A stretch of 64,000 nucleotides of DNA from Moniliophthora roreri (Eukaryota > Basidiomycota > Agaricomycetes > Agaricales > Marasmiaceae). The position numbers and the translations under genes were made by a program. The stretch's first letter is position 1, and each line of letters opens with the position of its first letter. The notes under the pieces are model-generated. The model searched no databases. It was not told the DNA's origin and saw nothing but the letters and a program-made list of their open reading frames with translations. This document shows positions 31,167 through 42,763 of this stretch, piece by piece. The stretch spans positions 2,604,001-2,668,000 of the forward strand of contig LATX02000001.1 in the NCBI GenBank assembly GCA_001466705.2. Direction: 5' to 3'.

Positions 31167-32219
31167 ATGAGCGCGTCTACATCGGCTACGACGACGGCAG
31201 CAAATGAGACTCGAAAGGCCAAATCCCGACTGGCAAATTTATCAGCTTCTCTAGACGAACTCGAGGGTCATCTCCAACCACTTTTATCAAAAACTCTTCC
31301 AGAAACCCTGCTTGCTCTAGAACCCCTTCAACAAGCAAAGCTGCTCACCGATATTCCTTACCTGGTATATGATCTAGTCTTTAGTGAGTTGAATAATTGC
31401 ATATGGAAATTCTGGTGGAAGCTAAAGGGAAAGTCATCCTGCCTTTCCTTGACTAGTCTACTTGAAATCGAGGGGAGTCGACCCCAAGACGCATCCCGTT
31501 GTTCCTGAGCTCGTAGGTTTGAACCGTTGCTAGCACTCGAGCGGCTCTGACTTCTGCTTACCAGGAACGAGTCAAGTCCTACTTCGACAAGATAAAGAAT
31601 GCTGAATCTCCAGCTACCCGTACGTCCAGAACACTGAAACCACGCGTGTGCTAAACCTCCTCCAGGACCCACGCAAATCGACAAAGCTGCTGCAAACCGC
31701 TTTATTAAGCATGCGATATCTCAGGCTCAGTCTCAAGTCAACCAACACTCAACACCGTCCACATCGACAACAGAGGTACCGGGATCGCCTTCAACAACCG
31801 TGCCAGTCAAAATGACGAAAAAAATGATTGAACGAGCGGAATACGAAAAGCGATTAAGAGAGGAGGATGACGAGGGGGAAGATGACGGGCTAGAGGTTTA
31901 TGCAGGCGAGGAGCGGATGGAAGCCGAGCCAGCAAACAAGCGTAAACGTCTCGCAGTTGATCATTTCGCTGGTATGTAGTAGTATTTTATTATCTGGTGC
32001 TTTTCACTTACACTATTTGAAGGTTACGGAGATCCTGACCCAGTTTCTTCAACATCTAACCCAGCTTCAAACCCGCCAAAGAAGCTGAAAACAATATCGG
32101 ATTCTACGTCAGTCGTATCGTCACCAGCGCCATCTACACCAACTTCTGAAGAGCCTGCAAAGAAGAAAAAGAAGGCACGCAAGAAGAAGAATAAAAAGGC
32201 CGCCGCTGAGGATGAGTGA
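31167..32219 (+). CDS. C1D/Rrp47 (Lrp1)-like nuclear exosome cofactor
   Basis: Proteins of this family bind Rrp6 and RNA and help the nuclear exosome trim rRNA, snoRNA and other RNAs. Five exons (31,167-31,383; 31,457-31,512; 31,565-31,619; 31,666-31,971; 32,023-32,219) sum to 276 residues with no frame conflict. The Sas10/C1D domain fills residues about 15-130: a helical N-terminus, LEPLQQAKLLTDIPYLVYDL, then GVDPKTHPVVPEL, ERVKSYFDKIK and PTQIDKAAANRFIKHAI, all hallmarks of the family. An acidic stretch and a Lys-rich tail (KKKKKARKKKNKK) follow, as in yeast Lrp1 and human C1D, suited to RNA binding and nuclear import. The first ATG is used. A Sas10/Utp3 or neuroguidin paralogue is less likely given the short length. 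Confidence 0.85.
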
Positions 32220-32470
32220 TTGAGGAATAGGTCCAGTGTTTTCTGTTGTACCGTAGATGTGCCGACACTACTGTCCGATTTCCGCTGGACAGAGAGATGA
32301 CTTGTTGAAGAAAAGAAAAGCTTTGGCTTTTTAGCTCTTGGTGTGTTTTTCGCAGCTGAACGCGCCAGGTCACGAGCCAGGGACGATATCATTGATGACA
32401 GTGGAGTGGCCGCGATGTTATTATCAGCGTATCAGCTTTCTGATTTTGAACTTGAACTTGAACCTCAACT
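32220..32470. promoter_or_regulatory. Intergenic promoter region of het-C copy 1
   Basis: 250 bp between the stop of the exosome cofactor and the ATG of het-C. No clear TATA box; a CT-rich stretch lies just before the ATG. Confidence 0.4.
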
Positions 32471-35400
32471 ATGCCCTCCTCTCTAAACTTCACGACAACT
32501 CTTCTCCTTCTGACCGTAGTACTGGTCATTCTACCGACCGAAACATATGCGTTCGGTGCTGGTGATATCCCCGATTTTGCGTATCTCAGTGTAAGCCAAG
32601 ATTTTTCCGATTTAGGGACCAGCTTAGTTACTGACAGAACTCCCTTCACTTTAGGATAAAGCTTTCCGTCATGGAGATATCGAAAACATTCTCTCTGAAG
32701 TCGTCAAGCACGCTGGTCGGGCTGCAGGTGGTGGAGGATTGCTCGGATTCGCTAAGCAGGTCTTGGATAGCACCTCTGGTGGTGCAAAATTCAATAAGGG
32801 AGACATCAAGAAGGTTTACTTTGTGAGTTTAGCTCTGTGTTTTGGCCTCGCATCTCTTCTGATTCCATTGCAGGGGAACTGGCTGAGGGACTACTCTCAG
32901 GTATCTCTTTCTCGCCTTCGTGACGATCTTTGATAATGACGTCACGTCGCTATGTAGGCTATGGACATTGCAGGATTGAGCAAGCTGACCGCAGATACGC
33001 TGGTACTTGTGGTGGCAGTCTTGGGCTTCATGGTGTGTTCGAACGCTGTCTGCATCTGCTTTAAAATTGATTATTCCACCTCAGACTTTTGGATTTGCCA
33101 CGGAGGAATTCGAAGTCACTGCTGATCGCCTTGGAGTATACCTACCAGTTGAACATATTGACAACCCCAAGTACGTCCTGATGTCATCATTCCTTCACCT
33201 TTCTCATGTGCTCGACGCAGAGGATATGCTGAGAAGGAAGGTGATGCTCGTCAATTCCACCCCAAGCTTCGCCCACCCGTTGAAGATGTGGAGCTGGAAA
33301 TCGACGAGAGAACCGGAATGAAGAAGTACATGGCAACTGAAGACGGAGGTTTCGACTCATCGACAGCCCACATCCGTCGCGTCTTCCGTTCTTGTATCGA
33401 GTATGGTCGTCGTGCCGGAGGTCGAGAGGGTGCTGACCTTTGGGAGGCGTATCGTCTCTTAGGAACTGGACTCCACACAAGTAAGTCTCTCGGTCAAAGA
33501 CGTCTTTGTACATCCTTATAGCTTCTTCAGTGGAGGATCTTCTCGCCCACAGTAACTGGTGTGAGATTGCTCTCAGGAAAATGGGGCACTCAGAGGTCTT
33601 CTGCCATGTCGGTGATCAGGTTGAGATCGAGACTCCCAATGGCAGAGCTCCCCCTTTGGTGACGGGTACTTTTGGAAGTGCAGACTTCTTACATTCGTTA
33701 TTGGGAGAAGCCACAGAGTAAGGCCTCAGAAATCCGATCCCTATACCTGCCAGCTAATGCACCGTCTACTCCAGTCATATCAGTCAAGCCAGTGTAACTG
33801 CCCTGTCGGACAAGATGAATGATTCCAAGAATGAAGATGCCTCTTCCAAGATATCTCAACTCAAGGATCTCTTCGGCAAGTTTGGCGGCAGCGGCGATGA
33901 TGACAAGATGAGCCAGGCAGAGGCTATGGAACAGAAGTCAAAGGCATACGACTTTAACCCCGATGAGGTTGCCCCGCCCGAGGTTCAGAAGCAACTGCTG
34001 GATCTTTTGAAATGGAGGGACAATGTCTACAGAGATATTTTGAAGAAGATCGAGATGGTGCCGGGTCTGAGCGACTTACTTGACGAGTTGACCAATGCTT
34101 TGAACGCCTGTGAGTGCTCCGACTCTAACTGGAGCTATCTCTAGGTGCTGAGAATGCCTGATTAGATGTGTATACTGTTCTCGCTCCTTGGCTTACGGCA
34201 AGTCTGTTATTTTTTTATTGCTCGTTCTAATCTGATGATCTTGTTTAGCCGATCCTCTCGCAAGCTACTAACGTTCTCGGAGAGGGAAGTAAAGCCGTCA
34301 TTGACTCCGATGATCAATACCGGGTATGTCCTCCATGACGTGGTGACTCCTTCATAATATAACATGATATATTAGGTCTTCGAGGATCCCAATGCTTCTG
34401 ACCCCTCTCACAGCCTGCTTTCCAAGGTAATTGAGAACGCTATTTGCCTCCTGATTCTTGCCTAACAAATGTTCTTTAGGACCACTTCGGTCTTATCTTG
34501 AACGAACCTGCGGGAAAGATTGCTCAGATCGTTGTTATTCACACTGTCAGGCTCATCGTCCAGGTGAATATGAATCAAATGTTTACATTGTCTATTCTAA
34601 TCTCACACTTCCTCAGGCTTGGGCAGATGATAGCAACTCGGACGAAGTCATTAACCAGGTAACGACTTTGCTGACTGTACTTGAGTCAAGCACTGACTAG
34701 AACATACAGGTTCTCGAGGCGTTCCACCACCCCTACTATGCCACTGGAAACTCTCAAATTCAACACCAAATGTTTGAAGAAATGCAAAAATGGTTCGGTG
34801 GACTGGGCCCTGATGAAGATGAACGTACTATTCAAGCATTGACAAAGGAAAGTGTTCGCGAAGGCAAGAACAAGAGGTTGAATGAAGAAGGCGAAGGACA
34901 AATCGAGCCAGGATACGGTGGCTCCAAGCACACTAGTGGAGGCTACGGTAGTGGAGGAGGCTATAGCAGTGGTGGTGATCGGCAACAGGGTATTCGTAGT
35001 CTTTTTTCCGCCATTGATGTCTAGTACTGATCAAGCGGCGTAGGCTATGGTCAGGATAGTTCGTATAGCAGCGGTAGACACCAGGAATCCCAGTATGGAG
35101 GTGCGCGAATTCCCTGAGCCCTTCCTTTCGTATCTCACTGTATTTGCTATATAGGCTCCAGCGGCTACGGTCGAGATTCTGGAGGCTATGGATTCAGTCG
35201 CCACGAACAGCAATCATCCTATGGCAGCCGTAACGATGATGGTGATGGGTACAACGGTGGACGTCGTCATGAGGAAACCGCTTACGGTGGCCGCAATGAC
35301 GATGAAGGGGAATACAACAGTGGTAGACGCCAAGAGTACGGAGGTATGCGAGCCTTTTGGCCTTTGTACTTCTTCAAGCTAACAATCTCTACAGGCTCTG

Positions 35401-36178
35401 GCGTATACGGCGGGGGCTCTGAAGGCTATGGATCTGGACGACACGAACAATCATCGTACGGTGGCCGCAACGAGTACGGCAGTAGTGGAGACTCTTACCA
35501 GCAGCAGAGTGAGTTTTCTAAATTCTCTATCTTACACGTCCGATACTGAGCGCATGTGTAGGCTCGTACGGTGGCGGCGGACACGGGTACGGCCGTGAAT
35601 CATACGGTGGCCGCGAAGAGTCGTATGGTAGTGGCCGTAATGAGAATTCCTACAGTTCTTACGGTGGCCGCAATAACGAGTCCCATGACAGCGGACGGAA
35701 CGAAAGCTCTTATGGCGGCCGCGACGACGATACTCACGGATCCCGTCGCAACGAAGAGTCGTACAATACCTCATACGGGTCCAGTAGGAACCAAGGGTCT
35801 TACGGATATAGCCGCGATGAGGACTCGTACGAAACCAGCCGAAACGATTCTGTAGGCTACGGTCGCAACGAAGCGGACAATTCATATGGATCGGATCGCA
35901 GCGGATACAACCCTTCCTACGGTCGCTCCGAGCGCAGTGAAGAGCATGGTAGCGGTGGTGGAAGAGGCTATGGCGGAGGTGCTGAATACGGCAGCTCTAG
36001 CGGCTACGATGGCGGTGAAAGCCGTCAGGACGGGTACAATCCCAGCTACGGAGGTGATTCTGGCGATACGTTTGGTGCTGAGCGTATGAATATCCGAGAT
36101 GACAATGAGTATGGTGGTAGTGGCGGCTACGAGGAGCGAAGCTATGGTCGAAGGAGGGAGTATGACGAAGGGTACTGA
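32471..36178 (+). CDS. Het-C-type heterokaryon incompatibility protein, copy 1, with low-complexity tail
   Basis: In Neurospora the het-c product is a plasma-membrane or secreted glycine-rich protein that governs vegetative incompatibility; a basidiomycete role is not established. Eighteen exons with GT..AG borders, plus one GC..AG intron (34,198-34,248), sum to 932 residues in frame. Residues 1-27 form a signal peptide (LLLLTVVLVILPTETYAFGAGD). Core motifs follow: AFRHGDIE, KKVYFGNWLRDYSQAMDIA, FEVT..RLGVYLPVEHIDNP, RTGMKKYMATE, EDLLAHSNWCE, PLVTGTFGSADF, WRDNV and EAFHHPYY. From about residue 590 the tail is Gly/Tyr/Ser/Arg-rich (YGGR, GYGS, SYGG repeats) and its four introns are all phase 1. 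A second copy lies at 50,028-52,391. Confidence 0.93.
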
Positions 36179-36619
36179 TGCACTTGGACAATGCTGGAAG
36201 AGACGATTGCTGAACCCAAGGACCTAAAGGACTGAAGAAAAGAAGTAAACAAAATGAATGTAAATTAAAGAAATAAGTGGTTGTAGTATGCTGAAATTGA
36301 CCATGAGAAACGAAGTTCAATAAATGCCTGGAGCCGATGGCTTGATACAAATGGCTTTGACTCGGACTTAGCAATTAGTCCGAACCCAAGTCGTACCCTG
36401 ACAATTGGATAACGATCCATTCTTATGCCACCCAGTGTCCTCATTCAGATTTAATAGTCCAAACGCTAATCTGCCTCGAGCCGAACAAGAATACTTACGA
36501 GCCTGGAGGCAACAACGTTGCGAACATGAAAGAATAAACGTCTCTTGGTTCCGTGCATGCTGTATATCATGTCACTACTTCAGTTTATCTCCGTGAAACT
36601 TCGATTCCATCGATCAGAA
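36179..36619. other. Convergent 3' regions of het-C and cofactor A
   Basis: 441 bp between two convergent stop codons. AT-rich UTR-like DNA; AATAAATG at 36,319 may serve as a poly(A) signal for het-C. No gene seen. Confidence 0.5.
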
Positions 36620-37130
36620 TCACAAACTAGCTTCCTCTAGCACGCCTTCCGCATTGAGGAATTCAGCATCTTCAGCTAGATGCGGCTCCTTCTTTGCCGC
36701 GATCTGTAGACGGGAATGTCAGCCGTCGGAGGAGGAAACTATGCGCAGAAACATTACCAGTACATCTCGCAGTTCACCCACAACTGAACCCAGCCTATTG
36801 GAAGAATCTTGGATCATCTGATTGGACTCTTCATATAACCTCGTCTAGGTATGACATGATCAGGAAGCGGGAACCCTGAGTTGGAATGAGATATACTGAC
36901 CGCATCCTTGACCTCCCATTGGTCTGAAGGGATGCCATCAGCGATGAGTTTGTCAAGTTTTAGCTTGAGAAGTTGAGCTTCCTCGCGGCAAAAGGCGTTT
37001 TCCTTCAAAAGACTGACGCCCGAGTGAGAAACATGCAAGTGTCAAATGTCCCGTCTGGTCCTACTTACCACTTCACAGCACCAGATTTTATTCCGAGTTG
37101 ACGCTTTAGAGATTCCATGTTGTTGGACAT
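36620..37130 (-). CDS. Tubulin-specific chaperone A (tubulin-folding cofactor A)
   Basis: Cofactor A (Rbl2 in yeast) captures beta-tubulin folding intermediates after the chaperonin and buffers excess beta-tubulin in the cytosol. Four exons (37,130-37,069; 37,012-36,901; 36,844-36,758; 36,703-36,620) give 114 residues, the usual size for the family. The start MSNNMESLKRQLGIKSGAVK matches the conserved LK-QL-IK-G-VKR opening. QLLKLKLDKLIADG and NQMIQDSSNRLGSVVGELRD are the second and third helices of the three-helix bundle. The C-terminus HLAEDAEFLNAEGVLEEASL is typical of fungal members. All splice sites are GT..AG and the frame closes. The gene is convergent with het-C and divergent from the bHLH gene. 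Confidence 0.9.
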
Positions 37131-37902
37131 TGTGATAGTTCAGATTCGAGATAGCTTATCGCGACTGTGGAAATACGGGTCATAAGCCATGTCATGGGTA
37201 TCTCTGTTTCTCCAACGACACATAATCGATTGCGAGCTGCTTGCGCAGGAGGTCAGAGTCGAGAATGATGATGATGATGATGGCTGGACAGGTGGTCCTT
37301 GGACGGGGTTTCCGGCGAATATAATCGATCACAAGTTGAAGCCGTCCATCGAATGCATTCTCGGTGTATTTCTGTTTCTCCAGGTAATCGATCGTGGTGC
37401 AGGGCCCTTGCCAGTCCACTGACATGAGGCATGTCTCCAAAACCGCAGTGAGATGAAAAAAAAAAAGTGGCGGCGGGCTTTGAGAGGAAGAATTGGAAAG
37501 GAAGTATCCATAGAAGAATAGAACCCCGGTCACACCATAGGTCGACCCTTGGCGATGAATACGGTGTATTGAAAATCATTTTGCGTAACGAGAGAGGTGA
37601 CGAGTAGGGAACCGGTATTGTCGCTGTAGCTTTGTTTGAATACAAAGACAGACTCTCAGTCATTGTGTGTGCAAGAGAAAGGGAATGTGCAAACAAGAGT
37701 GGACAAACAAGTTTATCTGCCGGTCAGGCTTGATTCTCGTCCACGACGATAGAGCTGGCCAAAGTCTTATTGTTCCCGGTTCTTATTTTCCAGATTTTTT
37801 TTTCCTTTCATCTTTTCATCTTTTATTCTTTCACGAGTTCCCTTTTTATCTTCACGACTCACCATCCACCAAGATAACGATTACCCATTCTTCCCCCAAG
37901 CC
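37131..37902. promoter_or_regulatory. Shared divergent upstream region, cofactor A and bHLH-1
   Basis: 770 bp between divergent starts. The half near the bHLH gene has long pyrimidine runs (TTTTTTTTTCC and CTTTTCATCTTTT at about 37,795-37,830), common before fungal start codons. Several GATGATGAT repeats at 37,265. No reliable TATA box was identified. Confidence 0.4.
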
Positions 37903-38992
37903 ATGGAACATCACCAGCAGCAGCACCAGCACCAGGATGATCAGCAATCTATCGCTGTCACTCCCCAATATTTTTACTCTTCGGACCAGGAGTCTCAATC
38001 ATTCATCTCGTATGGCTCGCCTATCCAGCAGTATCAAGTCGTACACGACAACCCTTCGTCGCGTGGGTCTCTTTCACAACAATTATTTCTTAAAACACAT
38101 GTTCATCAGATAATCCGTTTAGGCCATTTGTCTGAGATGCAGCAACAGCAGGGTTTACAATACCAAAACATGCCCATGATGTATCCAAACCCCGTGTACA
38201 ACCACTCGCCGCCTCATGTTTCCTTACCTCTTTCTCACTCTCCACCGCCACCCTCTCCAGAAACGTACGACCCTCTATCACCTCCCATTTCAGGCTCGGA
38301 TACATCTGCCGACGGCATTTACAATAGCAGCGGTGCAAATTCGCCCTCTTCATCTCGAGGCAACAGTCTTGTACACAGACACGTCCGCTATAACCCTACC
38401 CCGTCACCCACCAGTTCTTCCGGAAGGAGAAGTAGAGGTCGTTCGCACGATTCTGACGAAGACGACATGGGTGCCCAAGCGTTCGACAACGTAAACTTGG
38501 CACACTCTAGGAAAGAGGCTACACGAAGGCAGAGGATAGAGGCAGAACAACGCAGAAGAGACGAACTCAGGGACGGCTACGCGAAGCTCAAGGATGTACT
38601 CCCTGTTTCCAACCAGAAGAGTAGCAAAGTTTCTTTACTGGAACGAGGTTGGTCATTGTTCACCGCCGATCTGAACAACTCGATGCTGACATTGCATTCT
38701 TTAATTAGCGACAAATTACATTGTGCAGCTGGAGAACACTAATCGGGATCTACAGGCCCGTCTTCAGCTCTTGGAGCAAGAGATGCAGCGACTGCGTGCA
38801 CTCAACGAAAAGATCTCCCTTCCCTCTCATGACACACCTTCACCAGGACATTTCGACGCGGATGCACGGCCGTTGTCGCCCCCACCCGACGTGCCAATGC
38901 CTTCGCATCCTACCGCTCAGTCGCGACCACAGCACCACTCATCGCACCAATCACAAGTCTCGAGTCCGTCAAATTCAGAAGGTGGATATTGA
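37903..38992 (+). CDS. bHLH transcription factor, copy 1
   Basis: A DNA-binding regulator of unknown target. Two exons (37,903-38,647; 38,709-38,992) give 342 residues. The N-terminus is Gln/His-rich (EHHQQQHQHQ), then Pro/Ser/Tyr-rich activation-type sequence. The basic region is RKEATRRQRIEAEQRRRDEL at about residue 205, loop KDVLPVSNQKSSKV, helix 2 LLERATNYIVQLENTN, then a leucine/glutamine-rich extension (ARLQLLEQEMQRL) that could form a short zipper. Aligned with Max, Glu-9 and Arg-13, which contact the E-box, are present, while position 5 is Arg rather than His or Lys. A 60-bp stretch (38,063-38,122) has GT...AG ends and is divisible by three, so an optional intron is possible (322 residues). 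Related to the gene at 45,728. Confidence 0.88.
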
Positions 38993-41900
38993 CCTGGAAA
39001 GGACATCTCCACATTCACACCCCTTCCGAAAAGCATCTGCAGCACACCATGTTCATCTACCTCGGCATTCCCTTTTTTTTCTTTTTTATTTCAGCATCGC
39101 ATTTTTCATTTCTATTTTCTGTGGCCTTGAATACAGGATTGAAAATGAATGTAGTTCATCGACAACAAGGACGAACATTTCTGGCTGGTCTCGAACCACA
39201 GGCGCTGGGGATTCATGTACAGCGCCGTGCGCTTGGTGGATCCTTGGCCTTATCCTGTCCCTCGAATCCCCCCGTGAGAGAAACTAGCGTCACTTCACGC
39301 CGCAGGAAACTGCATCGTGTTGATGGTATCGGCATCATCTCGTGGATCGATGTGGTAGCGCCGATTCAAGTCTTTCTTGTTGGGGGCCAGGACTTTCCGA
39401 CCGGAAATCGAAAATTCCCAGCGAATTTAAAAATGTTCTACACATTTTCGGGATCACGGTCGAGCCGATTTGTATTCGGGATGAGGATTTCTGGACAGAT
39501 TTCTCCCCTCGGCCTCACATTCTTCCATCACCTTTCTTGCCCGACGACGAAGGAATCTGTACATGGTTTTGTCAATTGCCCTGGCCAGCGCAAGACATTC
39601 ACACATCCCTCGGCTTCCACTGGCCTAACACCGTTCCGCCACCTGTACAGATTATCCTTCCTCGACTGACGACGCCAACGATGCAACGCATCGATTATAT
39701 TTTCCCGCTCTTCTATCGATGTAGATGAGCATGACCGAAACGAATTACGATTCTTGACGAATTGGGATTGGGGATTGATAGACGAAGAAGACGAAGGAAG
39801 ATGAGCACCTGGTATTCATGGTCAAAGTCGGAGATTTTGCGAAATCGAGTATGTACCAGTTGGACTTGCCTTCCATTCTTCTTTTCCCTATCCACATTAC
39901 GAATATTTGAACTCATGAATATATCAATGTCTTTGTGTATGTACGTAGATAGCCTTGAATGATCCTCAATTGAAAGAAATCTTTTCATTACAGTAGGCCT
40001 CTCTCTCGTCGCTCGAGTTGCGGAGATGCAAGCATCTCACCCGCTTGGATATGGAAGCGATTTCACTTCCCCATTGGTCCTGAGTGACCTTTAGAGAAAG
40101 CTTCCCATCACTTGGCTAGCTCAAGTTTTTCAGGACTGGGGAAACACATTGCAAACACGTTTTCGACGCCCGATCTAATAATCCGTGAAGCCAACCTTAC
40201 TTGTTTATGAGCCTTCCCCTGACCACGATGTAAGCTGAGAGACTCGTGTTGAGTTAGTGTTAATTCAATGGGTCCCAGTAGATTTTTGTGGCTATGCCGC
40301 CACTAGCGCACACAAAGGACCCTCCGACCCACCGCCCGAAAAGGAACGCTTGGTAGGGGATAGATCCCTGCGAGTATAGCCGGACTATCATGAACCCCAG
40401 AATGCCAAAGCTTTGAGGGGAATGGCTTTGAACGTGCTGTTCGTGGAAGCACGGTGAATGCTCACTATGTTTCCTCGGGCATTGTCCACTGTGTGGCGTT
40501 GTAACACAGAGCAAGAGCTCCGAGAGCTCCGTACATGGACTGAAGCATGCATTGACCTCCCGAATCTGAAACTTGGGCGAGTGTCACCCAAATTTGCCAC
40601 TGGGACTCGGAAGAAGTTGTAGCAGGTCATTCGACCGGCGTGCTCTGCAGCTTGGCAGATCGCAGTCCAAAAAGAAAGAAATACCAAAGCTAGTAGCGAG
40701 GATTCCACTCAAAGTAAACTTCCATTTCCTACTGTTACGACGTTCGGGACAAAAATAAGGCCAAGCCTGTAAAAAGCTTCCCGCTCCTAGAGTTGTTCCG
40801 CCATGGTCCTTCGATAGAGATCGCGAGGACTACTGCAAACTTTGTACTGCCTCAACGGCCGCCTTCACAGGCAAATTTCCGTGGGGCCATTAATTATCCA
40901 CCTCCCGAGATTGTGTACCCATGCGTAGCTAGCTCTATCAACTCACAAGATTCATTCCAAGTCTTTCTGATGGACTGTCATTGACCCGAAATACAGGTTC
41001 AAAGTGTACCCACAGACCCCGAATAGCAGCAGTCACAGAAGGCGGCAACTCGAGCAACAGCAGCGAACTGTCTATTGTGGAATGGACTCGGTTTCAGGGT
41101 GGTTCCACAAGTGAGCACGCCAGGACGTCAGTCAACTAATCATCTGCCGTGCCCACACAAGACAAGGCGCAGCGCGTAAACAGCCAAACCGGTATTGAGA
41201 TCCGGTGGATATGAAGGCGGGAAACCCCTCATGTTTGATGCGAGTGCGACGGCGATCCATGCGGTGACGATAGAAATGGAGGGTGGATATAGTGACTTGA
41301 TATTCGCGAATTCATTGCCAGTAGCTTGGTCGATCCATGAAATTCATCCCGGAAGAATAGTGTGCGGATTGTTATAACCCCTATTCTATTCTAAAAGGAA
41401 GAGCGGTGATAGCTTGGCAGGATGTCGTTGCGTCGGAGAATAGTCATCCATGTTATCATGTATTGTCGTATTGTTTGACATTCGAAGCCATCACCTGTAT
41501 GCATCGATTCAAGGACCTCGGACAACTAGGTTTCATTGTGTACAGGGCTCTTCCTGTAGTTGTGTTGCCGTGTCGGTGCCGTCAGAGTTGTACGATCGAG
41601 AATCAGAGTTCAGTATGTCCTAGCGAGCGCAGGCGAAAGTGACGAGGAAGAGAGCAATCGTAGCACGCGTCTGACCAGGGATGACCCGCTACCCTGGCCG
41701 GGGGCGATAGAGCTCCTACTTTTGGTCAATGTTTCGCAGGCTACCGCTCTCTTTCTAAGCAGTGAGCATCGGGACAGTAAAAACGAGTCAAGTGATCACC
41801 AAGAGCTTCTGAAGCGCCTGCAGACTACAACGAGGCATTCTACTATATGGAAATTCCGGTTTCGAATAACGGAGTCTTTTGACTTGACGGAGATCCATTG

Positions 41901-42763
41901 ATGGCAAGGTCCCAGGTAGATTGAGCGCAGATGCTGATGTGCAGAACTATTGTAGGTATCAGATGGCTTTCTGCAGAAAGTATAGAATGAATCATAGTTG
42001 AGTCAGACCGAGTCGGTGGATTGGATATGTACAGTCGGAAAGGTAGTTTGACGGGAATTGTGATTTTGCCGGGTTTCTGCACATCTGACTCGAGGGTCGA
42101 ACTCTGGAGAGTCAGCCGGTGTGGTCGGCTCTTGTGATGGGCCCTAGTTATGAAAATTCTTGGATTCTAGGCTGAGGTCTGCTGAGGTACGAATCGAAGA
42201 AAACGGGTGTTTGAGCCTCGGCACACACCTGAAATCACGGAATCCTGTCCAGCCGGGATTGTGAGTTGAGGAGGTGACGATCATTAATGTCGGACTAGTC
42301 GGAATCCACTGGGTTGGTTACAAGAACTGTGTTCGCCCAGGGAAAGCTATTCCCATCGGCTGCGAAACAGAATGAGAAGCGAAACAAACGACAACTCGGA
42401 GCTTCGGCTTCTAGTGCGAGAACGAGATAGGGTCTTGCTGCAAGTGTCCCAAACTCTTCCAGTTGCACGAATTGAAAACACATAGTATGTAGTTTATGGG
42501 CTGTAGTTCATGAGCAACAGCGCGAATACAGCACATCGTCGGACAACGACAAATGTGGGGTTTCGTGACCGTCACGCGCGCCCTCGATGTCACATTTGCG
42601 TCAGAGGTCCTTCTTCATCGTCTCCTTCACTCCTTTTCTTCGGCACACCCATTTCCTGTTGACGATCCTCACGAACCCCACCTCCCGTGTTGACCTTATC
42701 CATTGAGATACCCAGTGAAACTAACTCCCAAGTAATATCTGACCGCTAGAATTTTCTATTACA
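38993..42763. other. Intergenic region, no firm gene
   Basis: 3.8 kb. Short frames occur on both strands. The best candidate is a plus-strand frame at 39,342-39,728 (contains FGITVEPICIRDEDFW and LPWPAQDIHTSLGFHWP), read here as uncertain. 38,993-39,130 is probably the 3' UTR of the bHLH gene. I found no tRNA or rRNA. The last 150 bp before 42,764 are the promoter and leader of the membrane protein gene. Confidence 0.5.

Noticed and set aside
38989..39669. 226-codon frame after bHLH-1 with a Phe-rich segment
   Set aside because: Starts at the end of the bHLH coding sequence, contains a translated T-rich tract, overlaps another frame, and looks like 3' UTR.
41680..41702. CCAGGG...CCCTGG hairpin as a possible RNA gene or terminator
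   Set aside because: Six-base stem only, no U-run or conserved context.
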